Shown here in pieces: positions 7,747-15,088 of a DNA stretch of 23,800 nt. The stretch's first letter is position 1, and each line of letters begins with the position of its first letter. Made by a program: the position numbers and the translations under genes. The DNA is from RGIG3009 sp045595845 (lineage in GTDB: Bacteria; Bacillota; Clostridia; Oscillospirales; Acutalibacteraceae). The notes under the pieces were generated by a model, which did not search any database, had not been told where the DNA came from, and saw only the letters and a program-made list of their open reading frames with translations. The DNA lies in the NCBI GenBank assembly GCA_045595845.1, contig JAZOBF010000026.1, positions 1 to 23,800 on the forward strand, in the 5' to 3' direction.

Positions 7747-8631
7747 ATGCAGCCGGAATTTCGGGAATTGTTACCGGAAGATGCGCATTGGGCGGCGCCG
7801 ATTATGACGGCTTCGGGCCATATGGGCTGTGAGTATTCCTATACGACGGCATATATGTGGAGTCGGTACTACCAAGTGCGCATGGCACAGGTGGGGGAGG
7901 CGTTGCTGATTCGCAGTGACAACGGTCCGACACCGTCGTTCCTTGTCCCGCTTGGTGTCCCGCTTGCTGACGGCATATCGTTGTTACAAGCGTATACGGA
8001 CACGCTGGGCATACAGCTCAAGCTTCACGGTATTGATGAGCAAATACGAGACCAACTTGAGGCATTGTACCCAAATCGGGTGCGTTTTGCATCGAATGAC
8101 GCGGACTACGATTATCTTTACGATACGGTGACGCTGGCAACATTGCCCGGCAACACCTATCACAGCAAAAAGAATCACATTTCTGCCTTTTCACGGAAGT
8201 ATGACTGGCGGTATGAGCCGCTTGATGATACCAACCTTGCCGATGTGGAAGCTTTGTCTTGGGAATGGTGTCGCGAAAAAGGTGGTTGCGCAGATGCGGG
8301 ACTTCAATCGGAGCGTTGTGCCATTCGCCGTTTGCTCAAGCATCGCCAGACGCTGTCGGTTGTCGGCGGTTTGATACGCGTGGACCAAAAAGCGGTTGCT
8401 TTTACGCTGGGTTCGCCCATCAATGATACCGTGTTTGATGTACATGTGGAAAAGGCGTTACCCGCGTATGCGGGTGCGTATGCCGTCATCAACCGCGAAT
8501 TTGCAAAGACCTTAACAAACTATCCATATTTGAATCGCGAAAACGATATGGGAATTGCGGGATTGCGTCGTGCCAAACAATCCTATCGTCCTGCCATTTT
8601 GCTGAAAAAATATACCGGCGAGTGGGTGTAA
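7747..8631 (+). CDS. DUF2156 (GNAT-fold, phosphatidylglycerol lysyltransferase C-domain-like) protein
   Basis: A 294-residue soluble protein related to the DUF2156 domain, the acyltransferase-like fold found at the C-terminus of MprF. The standalone clostridial form has no known substrate. Recognisable pieces are the N-terminal LLPEDAHWAAPIMTASG and SYTTAYMWSRYY, the central LPGNTYHSKKNHISAF, and the C-terminal YLNRENDMGIAGLRRAKQSY. No membrane segment is present, so this is not a complete lipid-modifying MprF. It begins 6 bases after the kinase stop; the nearest purine-rich stretch, GAGGGGATG, overlaps the end of the kinase gene. It is followed one base later by a GNAT gene; the two acyltransferase-fold genes are translated as a pair. 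Confidence 0.85.
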   Translation: MQPEFRELLPEDAHWAAPIMTASGHMGCEYSYTTAYMWSRYYQVRMAQVGEALLIRSDNGPTPSFLVPLGVPLADGISLLQAYTDTLGIQLKLHGIDEQIRDQLEALYPNRVRFASNDADYDYLYDTVTLATLPGNTYHSKKNHISAFSRKYDWRYEPLDDTNLADVEALSWEWCREKGGCADAGLQSERCAIRRLLKHRQTLSVVGGLIRVDQKAVAFTLGSPINDTVFDVHVEKALPAYAGAYAVINREFAKTLTNYPYLNRENDMGIAGLRRAKQSYRPAILLKKYTGEWV

Positions 8632-8632
8632 C

Positions 8633-9436
8633 ATGAATGAGATACGGTTTGCTACCCGAAAAGACCTGAAAGCGCTGCGCTCTATCTGGCACGCAGCCTT
8701 TCCTCAGGATACCGCCGCTGATTGCGATGGGTTTTTAAAAATCGTGCACCTCGATGAGGAGTGCGTGGTGGCATGTGTTGACGGGAAACCCGTTTCCATG
8801 GCCTTTTTTCTTCCCGCCGTTCTTCGTACCGACGATACCGTATATACCGTGCGGTATTTGTATGCGGCATCCACCTTGCCCGCCTATCGCGGGCAAGGCA
8901 TCTTCAGCGAATTGTTGAACACCGCCTTATCGTGGCTGAAAAGTCGCGGTATTGCTGCTTGTTTTTTAAATCCCGCCGAGGAGTCGCTTATCGGCTATTA
9001 TCGGCGATTCGGGTTTGAACCCGCTTTTTTCAGCCATACGCTGCGCGGGCTTTCACACATGGCACAGATGCCGCTTTCGCCGTTGTCCGATACGGCATAC
9101 CTCGCTCTGCGGCAAGCAAACTTGCCGCCTGACCGTGTGGAATGGGACGAGCGGTGGTTACGGTATGTGCTGTCGTATGCGACGGCGTTGCGTGTCGGAG
9201 AAAAAGCCTGTGTATTGTTTCAAAAAAACGGCGACGAATTGCGCGTACTGGAACTCCTGAATGTTCCGGAAGACCAGAAGGCGGTGGTTTGCAGCGCATT
9301 AGCGTGGCATCAGGGATGTACCGCTTTTTGCGCGCGCACCGCATCTGACGGGGAAGAGTGTTTCGGTATGCTGTTACCGTTGGCACAACCCGTACCCATG
9401 CGTGCGTTTCCGTACATGGGACTGGCACTTGATTGA
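8633..9436 (+). CDS. GNAT family N-acetyltransferase
   Basis: A 267-residue protein whose N-terminal half is a GNAT acetyl-CoA-binding domain. It opens with EIRFATRKDLKALRSIWHAAF, then has the beta-strand VRYLYAASTLPAYRGQGIF with the pyrophosphate-binding R86-G87-Q88-G89, and NPAEESLIGYYRRFGFEP, the usual end of the fold. The second half (about 150-267) is not recognised and may be a second, degenerate GNAT or sterol-carrier-like domain as in Eis-type proteins; this is inference. The start ATG follows the previous stop by one base. The acceptor substrate is unknown. Confidence 0.87.
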   Translation: MNEIRFATRKDLKALRSIWHAAFPQDTAADCDGFLKIVHLDEECVVACVDGKPVSMAFFLPAVLRTDDTVYTVRYLYAASTLPAYRGQGIFSELLNTALSWLKSRGIAACFLNPAEESLIGYYRRFGFEPAFFSHTLRGLSHMAQMPLSPLSDTAYLALRQANLPPDRVEWDERWLRYVLSYATALRVGEKACVLFQKNGDELRVLELLNVPEDQKAVVCSALAWHQGCTAFCARTASDGEECFGMLLPLAQPVPMRAFPYMGLALD

Positions 9437-9447
9437 GGTGAAAGACT

Positions 9448-9993
9448 ATGGTTATCGTATTTTTAGCAAACGGATTTGAAGAGATTGAAGCACTGACGAC
9501 GGTGGACATTTTGCGTCGTGCCGGTTTGACGGTACGCACGGTTGGCATCGGCGGCCGCACCGTTACGGGTTCACACGGTATCACCGTACAAGCGGATGCT
9601 GCCGATGATGAGCCGTTGCCGTCGTATAACGAACTGCAAGCGGTTATCTTGCCGGGCGGACTTCCCGGCACCACCAATCTTGCTGCCTCGGCGGTCGTCA
9701 CGCAATGCGTGACCGAAGCGGCGGGACACGGCGTGTTGTTGTGTGCTATTTGTGCGGCACCGTCCGTTCTTGGCAATTTAGGACTGTTGCGCTCAAAACA
9801 GGCTACCTGCTATCCGGGCTACGAGAATCAGTTGCTCGGTGCTACGGTCAGCGGTGCATCCGTTGCCACCGATGACGGTGTCATTACGGCAAAAGGTGCC
9901 GGTGTGACGGTAGCGTTTGCGCTCGCGATTGTTTCCGAGTTGCTGTCACCCGAAAAAGCACAGGAGATAGGGGACGCCATGCAATGCCGATAG
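9448..9993 (+). CDS. DJ-1/PfpI family protein
   Basis: A 181-residue protein of the DJ-1/ThiJ/YajL group, implicated in protein or metabolite repair against glyoxals and oxidative stress; the precise activity in this clade is not settled. It has the conserved Glu near the N-terminus (GFEEIEA, E14), VILPGG at 66-71, and the nucleophile elbow CAICAAPS with reactive C102. C-terminal VITAKGAGVTVAFAL is also typical. AGGTGA lies 6 nt before the ATG and overlaps the GNAT stop. The last 10 bases overlap the start of the cyclo-ligase gene, indicating coupled translation. Confidence 0.93.
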   Translation: MVIVFLANGFEEIEALTTVDILRRAGLTVRTVGIGGRTVTGSHGITVQADAADDEPLPSYNELQAVILPGGLPGTTNLAASAVVTQCVTEAAGHGVLLCAICAAPSVLGNLGLLRSKQATCYPGYENQLLGATVSGASVATDDGVITAKGAGVTVAFALAIVSELLSPEKAQEIGDAMQCR

Positions 9994-10592
9994 AGGATAT
10001 TCGAAAACTGAAAATGCGTCTGCGTGCGCAGTTTCGTTCAATTCGCGAAGAAACGGAACCGTCCGTGCGCGAAGCGGCGGACATCCGTATTGCCGAAACC
10101 GTGCGCAAGTTGTGGCAATACCGTGTCTGTCGGCAGATACTGGTGTATGTATCCACGCCCGTAGAGGTGGATACGCATCGTATTATCAAGCAGGCGTTGG
10201 CAGACGGAAAACGCGTGGCAGTACCGCGCTGTGTACCCGATACACGCGAGATGGAGTTCTATTATATTGAATCCATGGATGAGTTGTCACCGGGTAGCTT
10301 CGGCGTGCTGGAACCCGCGGCAGATTCCGCGCGTCTGGTGCGCGACTATGCGCATTCGCTGTGCCTGATTCCCGCATTTGCTTATGATTTTGCGGGGTAT
10401 CGTTTAGGATACGGCAAAGGCTATTACGACCGCTTTTTGGCGGGCTTTGACGGACATATGATCGGTATTTGCTACAGTTCGTGTGTGCGTCGTTTTCTGC
10501 CGCACGGGCGTTTTGATCGTGCGGTACAGTTGCTGGTGACGGAAAACTATATTCGACGAACCAAAGGGAGGCAAGAACATGGCGGACGATAA
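9984..10592 (+). CDS. 5-formyltetrahydrofolate cyclo-ligase
   Basis: The enzyme converts 5-formyl-THF to 5,10-methenyl-THF with ATP and so recovers folate that would otherwise be lost. The 202-residue length is usual. It shows the basic N-terminal helix LKMRLRAQFRSIR, the EVDTHRII stretch, and the family signature GYRLGYGKGYYDRF at 138-151. Together with ThyX at the head of the operon it gives the cluster a one-carbon and folate theme. It overlaps the DJ-1 gene by 10 bases and mltG by 14 bases. The tail (RRTKGRQEHGGR) is basic and is partly a by-product of the overlapping mltG ribosome binding site. Confidence 0.95.
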   Translation: MPIEDIRKLKMRLRAQFRSIREETEPSVREAADIRIAETVRKLWQYRVCRQILVYVSTPVEVDTHRIIKQALADGKRVAVPRCVPDTREMEFYYIESMDELSPGSFGVLEPAADSARLVRDYAHSLCLIPAFAYDFAGYRLGYGKGYYDRFLAGFDGHMIGICYSSCVRRFLPHGRFDRAVQLLVTENYIRRTKGRQEHGGR

Positions 10593-11916
10593 GAACTACG
10601 ATTTGGATGCCCTATTGGATGAATTGCAGGAAAAGGGGAAAACGCCCGAATCCGAGCCACTTCCCATCAAGAAAAAACCCGTTTTTCAATTAAACCTCGA
10701 TTTGGATTCCGAATACGGCGAAGCGGTGGATACCGCGCCCATCGTGCGCACCGAGCCGATAGCAGAGGAAGAACCCGTCACCCCACCCACCGCACCGCGG
10801 GTACATACCACAGCGCCCCGTTCGCGCAGAAAAAAACAGGACGAAACCAGTATCGGTTGCCTGAAAGCACTCGTTTATGCCGCTTGCCTGTTACTGGTGT
10901 CGGGATTTCTGTCCTATCTCATTGTGGTGGGCGGTTTGGACTATACCGGTCTGAACCGTTCTGAGCGCATGGTGGATATTACGATTCCCGACGGTTCCTC
11001 GACCAAAACGATTGCCACCCTTCTTAAAGAAGAGGGACTGATTGAGCAATCTTTCGTATTCCGTATGTACGCCAAATTCAGCGGTGCCGACGGCAAATGG
11101 CAACCGGGTGAGTTTAGTGTATCACCGAACATGGGATACCAACTTCTGATACAAAGTTTACAGGCCACCAAGGCCAGAGAGACCGTATCCATTTTGATAC
11201 CCGAAGGCTTTACCATTGATAAAATTGCGAAACGGTTGGAAGAAAAAGGAGTCTGTTCCGCTTCGGAGTTTTACCGTGCCGTGACCGAGGTGGATTACAG
11301 CGAGGATTACGATTTTATCAAAGATTCCGCCAAAACCGAGGGATATGCCTCCCGTATTTATAAACTGGAAGGGTTTTTATTCCCGGACACCTATGAGTTT
11401 TACGAAAATTGTTCAGGTGAAACGGTCGTACGCAAATTACTGGATAACTTTGAGACGCGTCTGGATACCACCATCCGTTCGGCTATGAGCGCGCGCGATA
11501 TTACGATGGATGAACTCATTATTTTAGCCTCCATCGTACAGGGGGAGGCGGCGAGCAAAAGCGACATGGAAAAGGTTTCCCGCGTCCTGTATAACCGCTT
11601 AAACGATCCGACGAATTTCCCGAAACTGCAATGCGATTCCACCCGCGACTACATTAAACGGCTGATGGGCAGTACGGGTATCAATGTCACAAACGCAGCA
11701 TACGATACTTACGAAAAAGACGGGTTACCGGTTGGTGCCATCAACAATCCGGGGTTGGATGCTATTAAAGCGGTGCTGTTGCCGTCGGAAGACAAATCGG
11801 CCATTGATTGTTATTTCTTTGCTACCGACTACGACACAGGCAAGACCTATTTTTCCAAGACCTACGACCAGCATGTGAGCATTTGTAAACGGTATGGAAT
11901 TGGTATGTATGGATAA
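10579..11916 (+). CDS. mltG: Endolytic transglycosylase MltG (YceG-like)
   Basis: MltG cuts nascent peptidoglycan strands at the membrane and is thought to set glycan length. The 445-residue protein has a charged, proline-rich cytoplasmic N-terminus (1-92), one membrane segment at about 94-117, and an extracellular YceG domain. A LysM-like part (about 120-220: GSSTKTIATLLKEEGLI, WQPGEFSVSPNMGYQLLIQSL) precedes the catalytic part with ILASIVQGEA, where E323 aligns with the catalytic Glu. LQCDSTRDYI, GLPVGAINNPGLDAIKAVL and CYFFATDYDTGKTYFSKTYDQH follow. GGGAGG stands well before the ATG. The cytoplasmic tail is longer than in E. coli, as is common in Firmicutes. It overlaps the U32 gene by 8 bases. 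Confidence 0.96.
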   Translation: MADDKNYDLDALLDELQEKGKTPESEPLPIKKKPVFQLNLDLDSEYGEAVDTAPIVRTEPIAEEEPVTPPTAPRVHTTAPRSRRKKQDETSIGCLKALVYAACLLLVSGFLSYLIVVGGLDYTGLNRSERMVDITIPDGSSTKTIATLLKEEGLIEQSFVFRMYAKFSGADGKWQPGEFSVSPNMGYQLLIQSLQATKARETVSILIPEGFTIDKIAKRLEEKGVCSASEFYRAVTEVDYSEDYDFIKDSAKTEGYASRIYKLEGFLFPDTYEFYENCSGETVVRKLLDNFETRLDTTIRSAMSARDITMDELIILASIVQGEAASKSDMEKVSRVLYNRLNDPTNFPKLQCDSTRDYIKRLMGSTGINVTNAAYDTYEKDGLPVGAINNPGLDAIKAVLLPSEDKSAIDCYFFATDYDTGKTYFSKTYDQHVSICKRYGIGMYG

Positions 11917-13126
11917 GTTACCCGAATTATTGTGTCCGGCAGGCGATGCGGAGCGGCTTAACGCCGCGCTTCTGTTCGGTGCCGATGCGGTATATTTGGC
12001 GGGCACGCGTTTCGGTATGCGCAGTGCACCCGCGAATTTTACGGATGAAGAATTACAGCACGCAGTGGCACTTTGCCATCGCCAAGGGCGGGCAGTTTAT
12101 GTGACCTGTAACATTTTACCGCGCAACGAGGAGATTGAAGCCTTACCCGCTTACCTGCGCTATTTGGACGACTTGCGGGTCGATGCGCTTATCGTGGCGG
12201 ACCTCGGCACGCTGAATTTGGCGCGCCGCTATGCGCCGCACTGCGCGCTGCATGTCTCAACACAGTTGGGTGTGGTCAATTATGCCACTGCCGCTATGTT
12301 GCATGACATGGGTGCTTCCCGCGTGGTGTTGGCGCGGGAATTGTCGCTCGACGAAATTGCGGATATTCGTGCCAAAACGCCCCGTACATTGGAACTGGAA
12401 ACATTTGTCCACGGGGCGATGTGTATGTCGTATTCGGGGCGTTGTCTGTTGTCGTCCTACCTGACGGGGCGTGACGGTAATCACGGTGATTGCGCGCAAC
12501 CTTGCCGTTGGAAATATGAACTGGTGGAACCGAACCGCCCCGAACGACCGATTACGGTGGACGAGGAGGGGGACGGTACCTATCTGTTTAACGCCAACGA
12601 TTTGTGCATGATTGATCACCTGCCGGCACTCCATCGCGCAGGTATTACCTCTTTGAAAATTGAGGGACGCGCCAAAGCGGCGTATTATGTGGCGGGCGTG
12701 ACCAATGCTTATCGTCAAGCGTTGGACGGGTATCGCGACAGCGGCTTTTCGGCGGACTATCAACCGCCCGCGTGGCTGTCACATGAGCCCTATACGGTCA
12801 GCCACCGTCCTTACGGTACGGGTTTCTATTTCGGCACCCCTTCTCAAAACACCAAAAGCGGCGGATATATCCGCGATTATCAGGCGGTAGCGGTGGTGAC
12901 GGGGTATGAAAACGGTCACCTGTTGCTCAGCCAACGCAACCGTTTTTTCAAAGGTGATTCTCTGGAAGCGTTGATTCCGCACGAACCGCCGCTCGCGTTA
13001 TCCGCGGACATTCTGCTTGACGGGGATGGGCAACCCGTTGAATCGGCACCGCACCCGACCATGGCGTTGCGGATTCCGTTTGACCGCCCGTTGCCGATCG
13101 GTAGTTACCTGCGCAAACGGCTCTGA
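11909..13126 (+). CDS. U32 family (peptidase U32-type) protein, probable RNA-modification enzyme
   Basis: A 405-residue member of the U32 family. Despite the peptidase name, characterised relatives (RlhA, TrhP, UbiU/UbiV) carry out hydroxylations, in RNA for RlhA and TrhP, so 5-hydroxyuridine or hydroxycytidine formation is more likely than proteolysis. It begins ELLCPAGDAERLNAALLFGADAVY and has the U32 signature ETFVHGAMCMSYSGRCLLS. C172, C179, C195 and C233 (LFNANDLCMIDHL) have spacing like the four iron-sulfur ligands of UbiU, which is inference. The start at 11909 overlaps the mltG stop; the ATG-initiated longer frame from 11894 would overlap mltG further. The gene just after mltG is often of this family in clostridia, as I recall, but a functional link is not known. 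Confidence 0.92.
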   Translation: MDKLPELLCPAGDAERLNAALLFGADAVYLAGTRFGMRSAPANFTDEELQHAVALCHRQGRAVYVTCNILPRNEEIEALPAYLRYLDDLRVDALIVADLGTLNLARRYAPHCALHVSTQLGVVNYATAAMLHDMGASRVVLARELSLDEIADIRAKTPRTLELETFVHGAMCMSYSGRCLLSSYLTGRDGNHGDCAQPCRWKYELVEPNRPERPITVDEEGDGTYLFNANDLCMIDHLPALHRAGITSLKIEGRAKAAYYVAGVTNAYRQALDGYRDSGFSADYQPPAWLSHEPYTVSHRPYGTGFYFGTPSQNTKSGGYIRDYQAVAVVTGYENGHLLLSQRNRFFKGDSLEALIPHEPPLALSADILLDGDGQPVESAPHPTMALRIPFDRPLPIGSYLRKRL

Positions 13127-13131
13127 TGTGT

Positions 13132-13179
13132 AAACCTCTCCGTGTTTGGCAATACTCCCAAACACAGGGGAGGTTTTTT
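13132..13179 (+). terminator. Hairpin with T-run between the U32 and PBP genes, containing the PBP Shine-Dalgarno site
   Basis: The left arm 13132-13149 pairs with 13158-13176: 10 base pairs, one G-U among them, a bulged A at 13166, then 8 more pairs around an 8-nt loop. The 3' arm runs into T6 (13174-13179), as in an intrinsic terminator for the eight-gene operon. The same 3' arm contains GGGGAGG (13167-13173), 8 nt before the PBP start codon at 13182, so the ribosome binding site is buried in the stem whenever the hairpin forms. Confidence 0.85.
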
Positions 13180-13181
13180 GT

Positions 13182-14792
13182 ATGCAAAAACGCGGTGTCG
13201 CCTTGTTGGCGGCGGTTTTATTTGCGCTCAGCGGTATTATGGTGAAGTTGATGCAACTGACGCGTGAACCCTTATTCGGCGTGTCGGGTACGCGTTCCAC
13301 CGTCACCGTCACGGTGGCTCAAAAACGGGGGACCATCTACGACCGCAACGGTGAGCCCCTGACGAATGCCGAGTCGGAATACGCGGCAAGTGTTGTAGCC
13401 ACACCCGAAGCAATGGCGTCACTCAGTACCGCGCTATCCCCCACGGAATGGGAGCGGCTCGAGACGAGCTTGAACAGCGGTAAACCGACGGTGCTCACCT
13501 CCGAAACTGCCTTGCCGATTGTCGACGGTATCCGTCAGTTTGCGGTGCCGAAACGCTACGCTGAGCAACAGATAGCGGCACATGTCATCGGGTATTTGGG
13601 TGATGACGGCATCAGCGGTGCGTGCGGAATCGAAAAGGCGTTTGATGCACAATTACAAGCGGCATCCGGCAGTATTACGGTCACTTATCAGACCGACGGA
13701 CGCGGCAGCGCGCTCATGGGGGGAGAGGTGCAGGTATCCAACACGCTGTTTCGCGCGGATGCGGGCATCGCCTTGACGCTCGACAGCCGTTTACAACACA
13801 TGACCGAAACCATTGCGGGCGCGCACCTGTCCAAAGGCGCGGTGGTTATTCTCGATCCCGCCACGGGCGATATACTGGCCATGGCCAGTTTTCCCGGCTT
13901 TCAAACCGACGACCTTGCGGCTTATCTGGAACGCGACGATTCACCGCTTTTTAACCGTGCACTCGCTTCGTATAATTGCGGTTCCGTGTTCAAAATCGTC
14001 TCTTCTCTCACCGCACTGGAAAATGGGATTCCTCTCAGTCAAAGCTTTTCCTGTGCGGGCGCGTTACAGGTAGGGGACAACCGCATCAAATGCCATCATG
14101 TTTTGGGACACGGCGTTCTCGATATGTGCGGTGGTTTTACGAAGTCGTGTAACCCGTATTATATTCAGCTCATGCAACTGACGGGCGGCGCACCGCTGTA
14201 TCGCCTCGCGTGTTCACTGGGATTTGACAGCCCCATCATGTTGACCGACGGGTATCAAACGGCGCGTGCCGTCATGCCGAGTGAGCAAGCGCTTACCCAG
14301 GCAACCGTGCTGGCGAATTTTTCGTTCGGACAGGGTGATTTGCTCGCATCTCCCGTGCATATTGCGCAGATGACAGCGTGTGTGGTAAACGGCGGTGCGT
14401 ATTATCGACCGAATTTGTATCGGGGCACGGTGGATGTTTCGGGAAATGTGACACCAGCCCGCCGCGATCCGCCGACGCAGGTGTGTTCGGCTGCCTCGGC
14501 GAATGTTCTCAAAGACATGATGATTGAGGTAGTCGAAAACGGAACCGGTACCGCCGCCCGTCCTCAAACGGGCGGAGCCGGCGGCAAAACGGGAACGGCC
14601 GAAACGGGTTGGATGGGCGAAGACGGGGATACGATGGTACAAAGCTGGTTTACGGGCTTTTATCCGTCTCAGAACCCTCAATTCGTCATCACGGTCCTCG
14701 CCGAGGACAGCGGTCGGGAAAGTGTCAGTACGGCGGGGGTATTCGCGCAGTTGTGCGATTCCCTCTACGGCATGGGATATGTAACACCGTAA
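13182..14792 (+). CDS. Class B penicillin-binding protein (transpeptidase)
   Basis: A 536-residue D,D-transpeptidase that cross-links peptidoglycan outside the membrane. Residues about 4-24 form an uncleaved signal anchor. The N-terminal part has KRGTIYDRNGEPL, typical of class B enzymes, and GACGIEKAFD. The catalytic domain has SVFK (S268, K271), SCN (S322-C323-N324) and KTGT (K469-T470-G471). Cys266 replaces the usual Pro before GS in the first motif. It is short beside SpoVD or PBP2x (about 600-750 residues) and lacks PASTA domains, closer to PbpA-like proteins. The ATG at 13182 is chosen because GGGGAGG precedes it and the residues after it form the signal anchor; the ATG at 13146 lies inside the upstream hairpin. 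Division, elongation or sporulation role cannot be told. Confidence 0.93.
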   Translation: MQKRGVALLAAVLFALSGIMVKLMQLTREPLFGVSGTRSTVTVTVAQKRGTIYDRNGEPLTNAESEYAASVVATPEAMASLSTALSPTEWERLETSLNSGKPTVLTSETALPIVDGIRQFAVPKRYAEQQIAAHVIGYLGDDGISGACGIEKAFDAQLQAASGSITVTYQTDGRGSALMGGEVQVSNTLFRADAGIALTLDSRLQHMTETIAGAHLSKGAVVILDPATGDILAMASFPGFQTDDLAAYLERDDSPLFNRALASYNCGSVFKIVSSLTALENGIPLSQSFSCAGALQVGDNRIKCHHVLGHGVLDMCGGFTKSCNPYYIQLMQLTGGAPLYRLACSLGFDSPIMLTDGYQTARAVMPSEQALTQATVLANFSFGQGDLLASPVHIAQMTACVVNGGAYYRPNLYRGTVDVSGNVTPARRDPPTQVCSAASANVLKDMMIEVVENGTGTAARPQTGGAGGKTGTAETGWMGEDGDTMVQSWFTGFYPSQNPQFVITVLAEDSGRESVSTAGVFAQLCDSLYGMGYVTP

Positions 14793-14800
14793 TTCGGTGC

Positions 14801-14829
14801 TTGACAAAGCGGGAAAAATAGCGTATACT
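14801..14829 (+). promoter_or_regulatory. Consensus sigma-A promoter of the alaS unit
   Basis: TTGACA (14801-14806), a 17-bp spacer and TATACT (14824-14829) match the consensus in 11 of 12 positions. The -35 box begins 8 bases after the PBP stop. Expected transcription start is near 14836. Confidence 0.92.
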
Positions 14830-14835
14830 TTACCC

Positions 14836-15071
14836 GTAATCGGCTGTGAAGAGACAAACCGTTGTCTCCCGACATTCAGAGAGGTTCGCTCCGTTTTGTA
14901 AAACGGGCTGTGAGGCGGGCTTGCGGGTAAACGGATGCCATCTCGGAGCTCCGTCGGAAACGGCGGCGTATTCCTGCGTTAAAGGATTCGAGTGGCACGG
15001 CGTTTTGTCGTGCAATTTGGGTGGTACCACGGAGATCTCCGTCCCAAGTATGGGGCGGAGGTATTTTTTTT
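14836..15071 (+). promoter_or_regulatory. Alanine T-box riboswitch leader of alaS
   Basis: A T-box leader lets uncharged tRNA-Ala switch on the gene it precedes. The T-box sequence TTGGGTGGTACCACGG lies at 15017-15032. The bulge TGGT (15022-15025) fits the ACCA end of tRNA-Ala, whose discriminator base is A. TTGGG (15017-15021) can pair with CCCAA (15043-15047) and ACGG (15029-15032) with CCGT (15039-15042) to form the antiterminator. In stem I, AGAGAGG occurs at 14878-14884, and GCC followed by A at 14937-14940 is the likely alanine specifier, with the usual GAGC motif shortly after. A short hairpin at 14851-14868 precedes stem I, and 14995-15013 forms a stem III-like hairpin. The specifier assignment is less certain than the T-box itself. 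Confidence 0.95.
15035..15071 (+). terminator. T-box terminator hairpin
   Basis: CTCCGTCCC (15037-15045) pairs with GGGGCGGAG (15052-15060) around a 6-nt loop and is followed by T8 (15064-15071). It shares bases with the antiterminator, so the two are mutually exclusive. Confidence 0.93.
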
Positions 15072-15088
15072 GAAAGGATGTTGTATCC

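Noticed and set aside
9030..9776. 248-residue minus-strand frame opposite the GNAT and DJ-1 genes
   Set aside because: It spans two real genes and their junction, and its composition is Arg/Pro/Thr-rich without motif.
13146..13181. Longer PBP start at 13146
   Set aside because: The ATG is inside the hairpin and adds a non-hydrophobic extension before the signal anchor.
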